Source of the DNA: Rhododendron vialii
Lineage: Eukaryota > Streptophyta > Magnoliopsida > Ericales > Ericaceae
Assembly: GCF_030253575.1 (NCBI RefSeq)
Contig: NC_080569.1
Coordinates: 2,066,001-2,130,000, forward strand
Direction of reading: 5' to 3'
DNA length: 64,000 nucleotides
Numbering within the stretch: the first letter of the stretch is position 1; each line of letters opens with the position of its first letter. A program made the translations under genes and the position numbers. Below the pieces are notes generated by a model that ran no database searches, was not told the DNA's origin, and worked only from the letters and a program-made list of their open reading frames with translations. Positions 63,677 to 64,000 of the stretch are shown here, piece after piece.

Positions 63677-64000
63677 TTAATTTATATAGAATTCTTGGTG
63701 GTCAAGCCTACATAACCTACTATAAAAATATGCTAGGATTATGTTTTAGATAGAATCAATAATACATCATTTCTCTATTCCTCACAGGAATTAATCATAA
63801 CTAACGGATCATCAAAATGCGGATGTAATAAAATATTAGGATTGAAATTAGGCAAGAGAAACCGAGAGGCCGGTATGATCACATTGTCCAAAAGTCGCAA
63901 ATTAATCCTTCTTAAAGTAAAGGTGCAATCGAATAATGGACAAGGACAAGCCTTGAAACGGAGTTGCCCAAAGTAATACTATTAGATCTAGTGCGCCAAT

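Noticed and set aside
1..64000. CRISPR arrays, bacterial operons or complete tRNA/rRNA genes
   Set aside because: No regularly spaced identical repeats, no Shine-Dalgarno-spaced genes and no full cloverleaf was recognised; the DNA is plant nuclear.

Overview
The window is nuclear DNA of a flowering plant, most likely a eudicot. It holds intron-containing TIR-NBS-LRR (TNL) immune receptor genes, a class that is essentially absent from grasses, in an AT-rich background full of miniature transposons and CT/GA microsatellites. The species cannot be fixed from the sequence.

Seven TNL loci lie head-to-tail, all on the minus strand (numbered left to right here). TNL1 (1-2330) is a broken gene that runs off the left edge. 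TNL2 (7186-12619), TNL3 (16809-21801), TNL4 (31167-35581) and TNL6 (44335-49865) have open five-exon models (TIR / NB-ARC / linker / LRR / post-LRR domain) whose exons join in phase at GT-AG sites. Locus 5 (40650-43186) is a chimeric pseudogene split by a miniature LTR retrotransposon (TRIM). TNL7 (53703-57547) is open but ends inside the LRR exon and lacks the post-LRR domain; LRR relics and a piece of an ankyrin gene follow it. TNL1, TNL7 and the 3' half of locus 5 are one sequence type; TNL2, TNL3, TNL4, TNL6 and the 5' half of locus 5 are another.

The spacers are copies of one another. The same intergenic block recurs about six times, the same leader block sits upstream of every TIR exon, and an antisense tRNA-derived SINE-like remnant lies about 250 bp upstream of most start codons. 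The cluster therefore grew by repeated duplication of gene plus spacer. Orphan pieces (a leader at 25760-26480, a post-LRR tail at 38796-38885) mark lost copies.

Mobile elements filled the spacers afterwards: two TRIMs (one with a perfect 5-bp target duplication), four Stowaway-like MITEs, a family of foldback MITEs with 9-10 bp target duplications, a nested pair of GAGCATCTCC-ended MITEs, two large elements with long inverted arms (22777-24400 and 58923-61004), two other foldbacks and one probable solo LTR.

On the right, 62243-62968 is the 3' exon of an ankyrin-repeat gene (VAPYRIN-like in my judgement). Degenerate copies of its 3' end lie at 52437-53183 and 39660-40060, both beside TNL7-type LRR sequence.

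The intact TNLs would be cytoplasmic or nuclear receptors: the TIR domain acts as an NAD-consuming signalling module, the NB-ARC as an ATP/ADP switch, and the LRR plus post-LRR domain as the sensor. The most unusual points are the chimeric locus 5 with its TRIM and 4-bp insertions, a tRNA-like sequence replacing the TNL2 C-terminus, an intron in TNL3 that is fully readable in frame, the CT microsatellite against the LRR-exon donor in four paralogues, and a SINE-like remnant shared by the promoters.
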